Assembly: GCF_004764705.1 (NCBI RefSeq)
Contig: NZ_SHLX01000057.1
Span: 1-34,761 of the forward strand
Direction of reading: 5' to 3'
DNA length: 34,761 bases
DNA from: Paenibacillus cymbidii
GTDB lineage: Bacteria > Bacillota > Bacilli > Paenibacillales > NBRC-103111
The notes below the pieces were generated by a model. The model ran no database searches. It was not told where the DNA came from and worked only from the letters and a program-made list of their open reading frames with translations. Each line of letters opens with the position of its first letter. The first letter of the stretch is position 1. Positions 16,515-23,974 of this stretch are shown piece by piece. The translations under genes and the position numbers were made by a program.

Positions 16515-16704
16515 AATAAGCCATGTTTTATTGGCTATCTCCTTAAAAAAGGCCCTCGGCCACGGAATAGCCAGTGATTTCGCTGGCTATTCGGACGGAA
16601 AGGACCAATTTGAGCTGTCCAGACGGAAATAGCCAGTGTTTTCACTGGTTATTTTCGATGGACCGGGTGAAAAGAAGCCAATAAGCCATTTTTTGTTGGC
16701 TATT
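16515..16704 (+). repeat. 190-bp four-hairpin element, copy C
   Basis: Hairpins lie at 16515-16539, 16566-16591, 16628-16653 and 16680-16704, with offsets and length identical to the other copies. Hairpin 3 has a G-T pair near its base (ggttatt in place of ggctatt). It lies between the convergent SDR (ends 16442) and odhB (ends 16769) genes. Confidence 0.92.
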
Positions 16705-16768
16705 TCGCGCAAGTGCCGGGAGAGAGCGACCTGCCGCGGCTCCCCCGCCTCGCCTCGTCTCGCCTGGC

Positions 16769-18067
16769 CTAGCCTTCCAGCAGCAGCGTTTCGGGATCCT
16801 CGAGCATTTCCTTCAGCGTCACCAGGAAACGAACGGCCTCGGCTCCGTCGACGATGCGATGGTCGTACGACAGCGCCACATACATCATCGGCCGGTTCGC
16901 CATCCGCTCTTCGTCGAGCGCGATCGGGCGCCACTGGATTTTGTGCATGCCGAGAATGCCGACCTGCGGCGTGTTCAGGATCGGCGTCGACAGCAGCGAA
17001 CCGAACACGCCGCCGTTCGTGATCGAGAACGTGCCGCCTTGCAGGTCGGTCAGCTGGAGCGTGTTGCTCCGCGCCCGGTTCGCCAGATCGGCGATGCGCT
17101 TCTCGATTTCGGCGAAGCTGAGCCGGTCTGCGTCGCGTACAACGGGGACGACCAGGCCTTCCTTGGCGGCGACGGCGATGCCGATGTCGTAAAATTTTTT
17201 GATGTGGATGGAGTCGCCTTCGATTTCGGCGTTCAGCAGCGGAAACGCCTTGAGCGCGCCGACGACCGCTTTGGTGAAGAAGGACATGAAGCCGAGCCCG
17301 ACTTCGTGCTTCTCCTGGAACGATTGCTTCCGCCGCTTGCGGAGCTCCATGATGTTCGTCATGTCGACTTCGTTGAACGTCGTCAGCATCGCCGCGGTGC
17401 GCTGCGCTTCGACGAGCCGGCTCGCGATCGTCTGCCGGCGCCGGGACATGCGCACCGTCTCGACCGGCTTGCCGGCGTCGCCCGCAGGCGCAGCCGGAGC
17501 TGCCGCTGCGACGCCGGCCGCCGTGCTGCTATCCGTCGGCGCCGGTGCGGGCTGCGCCGGCGCTGGCGCCGCGGGCGCTTGCTCCGCCGCGTTCGCCACG
17601 TCGTCGCGCGTGATGCGGCCGCCCGGATCGCTCGGCGTCACGCGCTGCCAATCGACGCCGCGTTCGCGCGCCAGCTTCCGCGCCGATGGCGTCGCCGCCA
17701 GCGCCTCGCGCTGCCGCTCCGCCTCCGCTGCCGCACCCGCGCTCGTCGCCGCGCTGCCGCTTGCCTGCGGCTGCTCCCTTGCCGGCGAGGCCGCCTCGCG
17801 CTGCCGCTCCGTCTCCGCCGACGCTCCCGCGCTGCCGCTGCGGATCGTGCCCAGCGTGTCGCCTGCGCGCACGATATCGCCTTCGCGCTTGGCGATTGCG
17901 CCGATCACGCCCGCTTCCGTCGCGTTCACCTGCAAATTGACCTTGTCCGTCTCCAACTCCAGCAGCAAATCGCCTTGCCGGACCGTATCGCCTTCCTTCA
18001 CCATCCATTGGGCGACAGTGCCTTCGGCGATCGATTCGCCCATCTCGGGCACTTTGATATCCGCCAT
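16769..18067 (-). CDS. odhB: Dihydrolipoyllysine succinyltransferase, E2 of 2-oxoglutarate dehydrogenase
   Basis: 432 aa. A lipoyl domain covers 1-77 with the lipoylated Lys42 in 'LETDKVN', then a long Ala/Pro/Glu linker, a peripheral subunit-binding domain at about 125-160 ('ATPSARKLARERGVDWQRV'), a second Ala/Pro linker, and the catalytic domain from about 205, with the active-site 'SYDHRIVDGAEA' near the C-terminus. It transfers succinyl from lipoamide to CoA in the TCA cycle. Gene order odhA-odhB with a 12-bp gap and TAGGAGG before ATG 18067 is standard. The first linker holds an internal duplication ('ETERQREA' at 85-92, 'EAERQREA' at 115-122) that matches a 90-bp DNA repeat. The E3 gene is not in the window. 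Confidence 0.96.
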   Translation of the reverse strand: MADIKVPEMGESIAEGTVAQWMVKEGDTVRQGDLLLELETDKVNLQVNATEAGVIGAIAKREGDIVRAGDTLGTIRSGSAGASAETERQREAASPAREQPQASGSAATSAGAAAEAERQREALAATPSARKLARERGVDWQRVTPSDPGGRITRDDVANAAEQAPAAPAPAQPAPAPTDSSTAAGVAAAAPAAPAGDAGKPVETVRMSRRRQTIASRLVEAQRTAAMLTTFNEVDMTNIMELRKRRKQSFQEKHEVGLGFMSFFTKAVVGALKAFPLLNAEIEGDSIHIKKFYDIGIAVAAKEGLVVPVVRDADRLSFAEIEKRIADLANRARSNTLQLTDLQGGTFSITNGGVFGSLLSTPILNTPQVGILGMHKIQWRPIALDEERMANRPMMYVALSYDHRIVDGAEAVRFLVTLKEMLEDPETLLLEG

Positions 18068-18079
18068 CTATCGTTCCTC

Positions 18080-21019
18080 CTATCGATCTTGTCCGATCAA
18101 GCTGCGGTTGAGCGCATCGGCGATCAGCCGGTTCTGCTCGATGCCGTGCACCTGCTGGAAGCCGCTCGCCGTACTGGCGCGTGCCCTTCGCCCGGCGTAA
18201 CGCACCGCCAGCCTGCCGGCGGCCGCCTTGTCCAGACGCGGCTCCATGAACCGCCACGCGCCCATATTGCGCGGCTCCTCCTGCAGCCACACCAGCTCCT
18301 TCGCATTCGCGAACCGCCGCAGCCCAGCGGCGATCGCCTCCTCCGGAAAAGGATACAGCTGCTCGACGCGGATCACATGCAGCCAGCTGTAATCCGGCGC
18401 GTCCTTGCCGGCCATCGCTTCCTCCAGGTCAATCGCCACCTTTCCGCTGCAGAGCACAATGCGCTCCACCTGCTCCGCCCGAGCCGCCTGCTCCGCCCGA
18501 GCCGCCTGCCCCTGGCCCGCATCGCCGGCACTTCCTCCCGGCCGCTCCAAGATCGGCTGGAAGGTTCCTTCCGTGAACTCCTTGCCGGACGAAGCGACGC
18601 GCGGATGGCGGATGAGGCTTTTCGGCGCCATGACGATCAGCGGGTTCGCCCGCCCCGCGGCGATCAGCGCCGCCTGCCGCCGCAGTAGATGGAAATACTG
18701 CGCCGCCCGCGTCAAATTGACTACCGTCCAGTTGTTTTCGCCAGACAGCTGCAAGTACCGCTCCAGCCTCGCGCTGGAATGCTCCGGCCCCTGCCCTTCG
18801 TAACCGTGGGGCAGCAGCAGCGTCAAGCTTGACGGTTGGCGCCATTTGCTGCGCCCGGCGGCCAGAAACTGGTCGATAATCACCTGCCCCGCATTGGCAA
18901 AATCGCCATACTGCGCCTCCCAAATGACGAACGTTTCCGGCGCATATACGTTGTAGCCGTATTCGAAGCCGAGCACAGCCGCTTCGGACAGCGGGCTGTT
19001 GTAGATGGCGAACGACGCTGCCGCCTCCGGCAGCGCATGCAGCGGGCAATACGTGCCGCCCGTCTTCGCGTCGTGCAGCACCAGCTGCCGGTGCGCGAAC
19101 GTGCCGCGCTGCGTGTCCTGACCGCTAAGCCGGATCGGCGTGCCGTCCTGCACAATCGCCGCAAAAGCCAGCGTCTCCGCATGCCCCCAATCGACGGCGC
19201 CGTCTTCCTCCAGCGCCTTCGCCCGCCGCTCCAGAATGCGCTGCAGCTTCGCGTAAGGCGTAAACCCTTGCGGCCGCAGCAGCAGCGCGTCGTTGATCGC
19301 CCGCAGCCGCGCCTCGGGCACCGCCGTAGCCGGCTCGCCGGCCTGCCCTTTCGCTTCCCCGCCGGCGGCGGGGGTTGCAGCCGCTGCCGCCGCCAAGGCC
19401 GGCGGTTTGCCGGCTCCCTCGCCCGACTCGCCGCGCATTGCGTCGTACGCCGCCTGCAGCTTCGCCAGCGCATCCTGCTTCAACCGCTCCGCCTGCTCCG
19501 CTGCTACCGTACCTTCGGCAATGAGCTTTGCCGCGTAAAGCGCCGCTGCCGTTTGGTGCTCGCGCACCTTCGCGTACATGAGCGGCTGCGTCGTTTCGGG
19601 ATCGTCCGACTCGTTATGCCCGTACCGGCGATACCCGATCAAGTCGATCAGAAAATCCTTGCGGAACCGGCTCCGATAAGCGCAGGCCAGCCGTACCGCC
19701 GCCAGGCACGCTTCCGGATCGTCCGCGTTAACGTGGACGATCGGGATCTCGAACCCTTTGGCCAAATCGCTGGCATAGTGCGTCGACCTCCCGTCCTCGC
19801 TGTCCGTGGTGAAGCCGAGGCCGTTGTTGGCGATAACGTGAATCGAGCCGCCGTTGTTGAAGCCCTGCAGCGAGCCGAGGTTGAGCGCTTCCGCCACCAC
19901 CCCTTCCCCGGCAAAAGCGGCATCCCCGTGAATCAGAATCGCCGCCGCCTTGTTGACGTTCTGCTGCGGGGCGCCCGCGCGGCCCCGATCGTCCTGCGCG
20001 GCGCGCGCGTAGCCTTGCACGACGGGGTTGACGAACTCGAGGTGGCTCGGGTTGTTCGCCAGCACGAGGCGCATCAGATGTCCTTCGCCTTCGTCCACGC
20101 TGCGCCTTGCGCCGAGATGGTATTTGACATCGCCGCTCCAGCCGAAATTGATGCCGGTCGAACCTTCCGACGGCACAAGCGCCTTGTTCGGCGCATGGTG
20201 GAACTCGGCGAAAATATTCGCATACGGCTTGCCCAAAATATGCGCCAGCACGTTCAATCGGCCGCGATGCGCCATGCCGATCATGACCTGGCTGCAGCCT
20301 TGCCGCGCCAGCTCGCGCACGGCTTCGTCCAGCAGCGGCACCATCGCGTCGATGCCTTCGGCCGAAAATCGCTTCTGCCCGACGAACGTCATCTGCAGGT
20401 ACTGTTCGAACTGCTCCGTTTCCACAAGCCGTTCGAGCAACGCCACACGTTCGGCGGCGGAAAGCGGGGCGGCGCCCGCTTTTTCCACTTGTTCGTTCAG
20501 CCAGTCCCGTTCCTGCTCCTCGTGCACATGGGCAAACTCGTAAGCCGTTGTCCCCGTGTAAGCAACGCGCAGCCGTTCGATCGCCTCGCGCGCGTTCATG
20601 CCTTGCGCCGGGGCATGCTCCCAGATGACGTCGGCCGGGATCGCTTCCAGCTCGCTTTCCCTCAGCCCGTAGCCCTGCGGCTCCAGCAGTCGGGTATCCG
20701 CCTTCGGCGTCAGCGCCAGCGGATCGATATTCGCGGCCAGATGGCCGTACGCGCGAATATTCGCCACCAGCTTGCCCGCCGCCGCCGCGACGCGCAGCGC
20801 TGTCGTTCCGACGCCGGCCGGTCCCGCAGCTGCGTTCCCGCCGCCGGTCGCCGGCCGCGCCGATTCAGGCGCTCCCCAGGCGCCGAACAGCTCGCGCATC
20901 GCCGGCTCCACCGATGCCGGATCGGCCGCATAGCGGTCGTATTGCTCCATGACATAGCCCAAATTGGGCCCGCTGTATGCTTGCCAGAAGCGTTCCGTAT
21001 CGGAAAGCTTGCCTTCCAT
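18080..21019 (-). CDS. odhA: 2-Oxoglutarate dehydrogenase E1 component
   Basis: 979 aa thiamine-diphosphate enzyme that decarboxylates 2-oxoglutarate and passes succinyl to OdhB. The N-terminal motif 'RFWQAYSGPNLGYVMEQYDR' is followed by an Ala/Gly-rich linker (about 45-85). The ThDP region contains 'GMAHRGRLNVLAHILGKPY', 'HGDAAFAGEGVVAEALNLG' and 'ANNGLGFTT'; the second half carries 'EAQYGDFANAGQV' and 'LPHGYEGQGPEHSSARLER'. It is slightly longer than Bacillus OdhA (about 944 aa) because of low-complexity inserts: one near 525-560, and one near 845-855 built on an 18-bp tandem repeat (18471-18488 and 18489-18506, encoding AARAEQ-like units). ATG 21019 follows GAGGGAGG. It is the first gene of the odhAB operon. 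Confidence 0.97.
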   Translation of the reverse strand: MEGKLSDTERFWQAYSGPNLGYVMEQYDRYAADPASVEPAMRELFGAWGAPESARPATGGGNAAAGPAGVGTTALRVAAAAGKLVANIRAYGHLAANIDPLALTPKADTRLLEPQGYGLRESELEAIPADVIWEHAPAQGMNAREAIERLRVAYTGTTAYEFAHVHEEQERDWLNEQVEKAGAAPLSAAERVALLERLVETEQFEQYLQMTFVGQKRFSAEGIDAMVPLLDEAVRELARQGCSQVMIGMAHRGRLNVLAHILGKPYANIFAEFHHAPNKALVPSEGSTGINFGWSGDVKYHLGARRSVDEGEGHLMRLVLANNPSHLEFVNPVVQGYARAAQDDRGRAGAPQQNVNKAAAILIHGDAAFAGEGVVAEALNLGSLQGFNNGGSIHVIANNGLGFTTDSEDGRSTHYASDLAKGFEIPIVHVNADDPEACLAAVRLACAYRSRFRKDFLIDLIGYRRYGHNESDDPETTQPLMYAKVREHQTAAALYAAKLIAEGTVAAEQAERLKQDALAKLQAAYDAMRGESGEGAGKPPALAAAAAATPAAGGEAKGQAGEPATAVPEARLRAINDALLLRPQGFTPYAKLQRILERRAKALEEDGAVDWGHAETLAFAAIVQDGTPIRLSGQDTQRGTFAHRQLVLHDAKTGGTYCPLHALPEAAASFAIYNSPLSEAAVLGFEYGYNVYAPETFVIWEAQYGDFANAGQVIIDQFLAAGRSKWRQPSSLTLLLPHGYEGQGPEHSSARLERYLQLSGENNWTVVNLTRAAQYFHLLRRQAALIAAGRANPLIVMAPKSLIRHPRVASSGKEFTEGTFQPILERPGGSAGDAGQGQAARAEQAARAEQVERIVLCSGKVAIDLEEAMAGKDAPDYSWLHVIRVEQLYPFPEEAIAAGLRRFANAKELVWLQEEPRNMGAWRFMEPRLDKAAAGRLAVRYAGRRARASTASGFQQVHGIEQNRLIADALNRSLIGQDR

Positions 21020-21086
21020 TCGCCCATCCTCCCTCGTACAAGGTTGCCTTCTCCGGGCATATCCTTATGCTTACCCCTTTTTTTAC

Positions 21087-21133
21087 CTAGTATAGATTGC
21101 ACAAGTCATATAAAATAGGACTTATTTTATATG
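21087..21133 (-). promoter_or_regulatory. odhAB promoter region with AT-rich palindrome
   Basis: A perfect 11-bp inverted repeat, CATATAAAATA and TATTTTATATG, separated by 5 bp, fills 21107-21133. Outer ACAA/TTGT partners lie at 21101-21104 and 21137-21140. On the minus strand a TATACT -10 lies just downstream (21093-21088), so the palindrome covers the -35 zone. It looks like an operator for control of 2-oxoglutarate dehydrogenase. The protein is unknown. Confidence 0.6.
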
Positions 21134-21190
21134 TTATTGTTCTATTATTGAGATGGTTTTCCCGCAAAAGTTGGCGGACGCGAAGCATTT

Positions 21191-21261
21191 AGCGCAGGTT
21201 TCCTGCGCTGCAGTGCCCTCACGGGCTCTCCGCGGCGCGTTTAGCGCAGGTTACCTGCGCT
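21191..21261. repeat. Two AGCGCAGG hairpins at 52-bp pitch
   Basis: Perfect 8-bp stems AGCGCAGG/CCTGCGCT with 3-nt loops lie at 21191-21209 and 21243-21261, exactly 52 bp apart. Each is preceded by TTT and followed by GCAGnGCCC. They lie between the UMP kinase stop and the odhA promoter. There is no T-tract on the minus strand directly after the stems, so ordinary termination is uncertain. Confidence 0.8.
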
Positions 21262-21293
21262 GCAGCGCCCGCTCCTTTTCCTTGCGTCGGCCG

Positions 21294-22031
21294 TCACTCC
21301 GTCGCCAATTTCGATTGCTCGCTGATCGCCGTGCCGACCGGCTTGCCTTCGCAAATGTCGCGCATTGCGCCCGGCCGGTCGAAGTTGAACACATGCATCG
21401 GCAGCCCGTAGTCGCGGGCCAGGATGAACGCCGATTGGTCCATGACGCGGAGATCGTGCTGCAGCACATCGTTGTAATGCAGCGAAACGAATCGTTGGGC
21501 GGCCTTGTCCCGCTTCGGATCGGCGTCGTATACGCCGTCCACGCCTTGCTTGGCGACGAGCAGCGCGTCGCAGTTCACTTCAATCGCCCGCTGCACCGAC
21601 GGATAGTCGGTCGTCACGTACGGCTGCCCGTTGCCGCCGGCGAAGATGACCACATACCCTTTCTCCAAATGGTGGACGGCCCGCAGCCGGATATACGGCT
21701 CCGCCACGGAGGCGATCGGAATGGCCGTCATGACGCGCACCTCCTTGTCCGTCCTGGCCTTAAGCACGCCGCGCAGCATCAGGCTGTTGATCACCGTCGC
21801 CAACGTCCCGATATTGTCGGCCTCCGCCCGCTCAATCCCCCACATCTCCGCCATATTGCCGCGAAAAATGTTGCCGCCGCCGATCACGATCGACACTTCG
21901 ACTCCCAATGCCACAATGGACATGATTTCGTCCGCAATATAGGCCAGCCGTTCGGGCGCAAATCCGAACTCCTCGCCGCCCGCCACCGCCCCGCCGCTCA
22001 GCTTCACCAACACTCTCCCATACTTGACCAT
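21294..22031 (-). CDS. UMP kinase (PyrH family), probable paralogue
   Basis: 245 aa amino-acid-kinase fold. Clear PyrH marks are 'VSIVIGGGNIFRGNMAE', 'ADNIGTLATVINSLMLRG', 'AKQGVDGVYDADPKRD' and 'VMDQSAFILARDYGLPMHVF'. It would phosphorylate UMP to UDP. The N-terminal phosphate loop reads 'KLSGGAVAGG' where PyrH normally has KLSGEAL, so this copy is divergent. It stands alone, not in the usual rpsB-tsf-pyrH-frr cluster (family knowledge), which is why I call it a paralogue. ATG 22031 follows GGAGG; the open frame upstream to 22196 is the leader, including the terminator hairpin, and is not coding. Expression is probably set by the leader described at 22070-22200. Confidence 0.88.
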   Translation of the reverse strand: MVKYGRVLVKLSGGAVAGGEEFGFAPERLAYIADEIMSIVALGVEVSIVIGGGNIFRGNMAEMWGIERAEADNIGTLATVINSLMLRGVLKARTDKEVRVMTAIPIASVAEPYIRLRAVHHLEKGYVVIFAGGNGQPYVTTDYPSVQRAIEVNCDALLVAKQGVDGVYDADPKRDKAAQRFVSLHYNDVLQHDLRVMDQSAFILARDYGLPMHVFNFDRPGAMRDICEGKPVGTAISEQSKLATE

Positions 22032-22069
22032 CCGCGCACCTCCACCTATTTTCTCCCCGCGACGGGGTA

Positions 22070-22107
22070 CAACAAAAAACACGAAAGCGGCGAACGCTTT
22101 CGTGTTT
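22070..22107 (-). terminator. Intrinsic terminator inside the UMP kinase leader
   Basis: A perfect 13-bp stem, AAACACGAAAGCG with CGCTTTCGTGTTT (22077-22089 and 22095-22107), has a 5-nt loop. On the minus strand it runs into GTTTTTTGTT. No minus-strand gene lies upstream of it (the neighbour at 22336 points away), so it can only terminate transcripts that start in the 5' leader of the UMP kinase gene. Confidence 0.85.
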
Positions 22108-22200
22108 CGAAGGAATGGGAAAAGGAAAAGAGCGCTGCACAACCGTCGCCTTCGCGCCTCCGCCTCATGCTCCCACTCCCTTCCAGATGTGGTCATCGCT
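22070..22200 (-). promoter_or_regulatory. Attenuator-like leader of the UMP kinase gene
   Basis: The minus-strand promoter at 22203-22231 would start a transcript near 22196. Its leader can form a long stem, GAAGGGAGTGGGA (22183-22171) with TCCCATTCCTTC (22120-22109), enclosing about 50 nt. This is directly followed by the intrinsic terminator at 22070-22107, about 40 nt before the start codon. An aptamer-like closed domain, a terminator and then the RBS is riboswitch or attenuator architecture. I do not recognise the enclosed sequence as a known class. Confidence 0.5.
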
Positions 22201-22202
22201 TT

Positions 22203-22231
22203 ATTGTAGCGCGATTTCGCGCCGTCCGCAA
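22203..22231 (-). promoter_or_regulatory. Promoter of the UMP kinase leader
   Basis: On the minus strand TTGCGG (22231-22226) and TACAAT (22208-22203) are separated by 17 bp, a good sigma-A match. It is the only strong promoter seen upstream of the UMP kinase gene. Confidence 0.6.
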
Positions 22232-22295
22232 CGCCGCGCCTCCACGCTCCCTACGCCACCTCCTCTTCCGCCACGCTGCCGCCGGCCCCCGCTTT

Positions 22296-22304
22296 TGCTA
22301 TAAT
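22296..22304 (+). promoter_or_regulatory. Extended -10 promoter of the MmcQ/YjbR gene
   Basis: TGCTATAAT is a perfect extended -10 element 32 bp before the GTG start at 22336. The -35 position (CTGCCG) is poor, as usual for extended -10 promoters. Confidence 0.65.
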
Positions 22305-22335
22305 CGAATCAACTGACAGGAAAGGAACGATTCCC

Positions 22336-22707
22336 GTGACCCACGACGACATTATCGCCTATGGCCTGAAGAAACGCGGCGCCGCCTTGCGCTACCCATT
22401 CGATCCGCAACTGCCGGTCCTGTTCGTCGGAAGCAAAATATTCGCCCTGCTCGGCTCGCACACCGGCAGCCCGAGCGTTAACCTGAAGGCGGATCCCGAA
22501 GACGCCTGGCTGCAGCGCCAGCAGTACCCGGCCGCCGTCACGCCCGGCTATCATATGAACAAGCGGCACTGGAACACGGTGCATCTGGACGGAACCGTGC
22601 CGGGCGACGAGCTGAAGCTGATGATCGACGAATCGTACCTGCTGGCCGCCCGTTCGCTGCGCAAGTACGAGAAGGAGGAAATCGGCTTCCCGACAGGAGC
22701 CGTTTGA
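22336..22707 (+). CDS. MmcQ/YjbR-family (CyaY-like fold) protein
   Basis: 123 aa. The family pattern is complete: the start 'HDDIIAYGLKKRGA', the middle 'LPVLFVGSKIFALLG', the 'VNLKADPEDAWLQRQQYPAAVTPGYHMNKRHWNTV' region (visible as LKADPE, PGYHMNKRHW), and the C-terminal 'LKLMIDESYLLAARSLRK'. These small proteins have a double-wing DNA-binding-like fold, and their biochemical role is not settled. The start is GTG 22336 behind GGAAAGG; there is no ATG alternative. It is followed 77 bp later by an aldo/keto reductase gene and may be co-transcribed with it. The gap contains a short tandem 'aacgatacg' repeat. Confidence 0.88.
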   Translation: MTHDDIIAYGLKKRGAALRYPFDPQLPVLFVGSKIFALLGSHTGSPSVNLKADPEDAWLQRQQYPAAVTPGYHMNKRHWNTVHLDGTVPGDELKLMIDESYLLAARSLRKYEKEEIGFPTGAV

Positions 22708-22784
22708 TTTGAAACCGCCGGTTCGATATGGGACAATACGTAACGATACGAACGATACGAACACAACGGAGGTTGCGGACGACG

Positions 22785-23702
22785 ATGAGAACAATCAAGC
22801 TGGGCACCAGCGCGCTCGAAGTGCCGGTCATTGCGGTAGGCTGCATGCGCATGAACGCGCTGAGCGGCGCCGAAGCGGAGAAGTTTGTGCGGACGGCGAT
22901 GGAGCTGGGAGCGAATTTCTTCGAACATGCGGACATTTACGGCGGCGGCAAATGCGAAGAAATTTTCGCGGACGCCATTCAAATGAACAGCAATATTCGC
23001 GAGCAGATTATATTGCAGTCCAAATGCGGCATCCGCAAAGGATCGTTCGACTTCTCCAAGGAGCACATTCTGGCTTCGGTCGACGGCATCCTGCAGCGGC
23101 TGCGCACCGACTATCTGGACGTGCTGCTGCTGCATCGCCCGGACGCGCTCGTCGAGCCGGAGGAAGTGGCGGAAGCGTTCGACCAGTTGGAGCGCTCCGG
23201 CAAGGTGCGCCACTTTGGCGTGTCCAACCAGAAGCCCCTGCAGATCGAGCTGCTGAAAAAGTTCGTCAAACAGCCGCTTGTCGCCAACCAGTTGCAGCTG
23301 AGCATCACGAACGCGACGATGATTTCGAACGGCATCAACGTCAACATGGAGAACGAATCGGCCGTGGACCGCGACGGCAGCATTCTCGACTACTGCCGCT
23401 TGCACGACATCACGATTCAACCCTGGTCGCCGTTCCAGTACGGCTTCTTCGAAGGCGTTTTCCTCGGCAGCGACAAGTTCCCGGCGCTCAATCGGAAGAT
23501 CGACGAAGTTGCCGCCCGCTACGGCGTCAGCAACACGACGATCGCCATCGCCTGGCTGCTGCGCCACCCGGCGAACATGCAGCCGGTCATCGGCACGATG
23601 AATCCGGAGCGGCTGCGCGACTGCGTGCAAGCAAGCGATATTCGGCTGACGCGGGAAGAGTGGTACGACATTTATCGCGCGGCGGGCAATATTTTGCCGT
23701 AA
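22785..23702 (+). CDS. Aldo/keto reductase, YdhF type
   Basis: 305 aa NADPH-dependent oxidoreductase of the YdhF-like branch. The catalytic tetrad is visible: Asp50 and Tyr52 in 'HADIYGGGKCEE', Lys80 in 'LQSKCGI', His117 in 'LLLHRPD'. 'GKVRHFGVSNQKP' and 'QPWSPFQYGFFEG' are the usual cofactor loops. ATG 22785 is preceded by GGAGG at 12 bp, slightly long; the open frame upstream to 22728 has no better site. The substrate is not inferable. Its 3' end abuts hairpin element copy D, which begins 10 bp after the stop. Confidence 0.92.
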   Translation: MRTIKLGTSALEVPVIAVGCMRMNALSGAEAEKFVRTAMELGANFFEHADIYGGGKCEEIFADAIQMNSNIREQIILQSKCGIRKGSFDFSKEHILASVDGILQRLRTDYLDVLLLHRPDALVEPEEVAEAFDQLERSGKVRHFGVSNQKPLQIELLKKFVKQPLVANQLQLSITNATMISNGINVNMENESAVDRDGSILDYCRLHDITIQPWSPFQYGFFEGVFLGSDKFPALNRKIDEVAARYGVSNTTIAIAWLLRHPANMQPVIGTMNPERLRDCVQASDIRLTREEWYDIYRAAGNILP

Positions 23703-23711
23703 GCGGTTCAA

Positions 23712-23901
23712 AATAGGCCCTGTTTTCTTGCCTATTTCGCCAAAAACGGGCCGTCCATACGAAATAGCCAGTGATTTCACTGGCTATTTCGCTTGGAGTG
23801 CCTATTTGAAGGCGATCTAGGGCAAATAACCAGTGTTTTTACTGGCTATTGCAGGCGGCCGGTGCCGATCTGGGGCAATAGGCCATTTTTCATGGGCTAT
23901 T
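23712..23901 (+). repeat. 190-bp four-hairpin element, copy D
   Basis: Hairpins lie at 23712-23736, 23763-23788, 23825-23850 and 23877-23901, with offsets identical to the other copies. Hairpin 2 is an 11-bp perfect stem; hairpins 1, 3 and 4 have one or two mismatches, so this copy is the most decayed. It lies between the convergent aldo/keto reductase (ends 23702) and DoxX (ends 23975) genes. Confidence 0.92.
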
Positions 23902-23974
23902 TTCGTTGTCCAGCAAGAAATCGGGCCACTCAGGGGGCGGCTCGCCAGGAGCAGCCGGACGCCCTTCCTCTCCC

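Noticed and set aside
21107..21133. Definite CcpC box at odhA
   Set aside because: The half-site gap is 8 bp where the consensus is 7, and no CcpC gene or other TCA promoter is available for comparison. Kept as an unassigned palindrome.
22108..22200. T-box leader for the UMP kinase gene
   Set aside because: The conserved T-box sequence (TGGNACCGCG type) and the AG-bulge are missing, and the gene is not amino-acid related.
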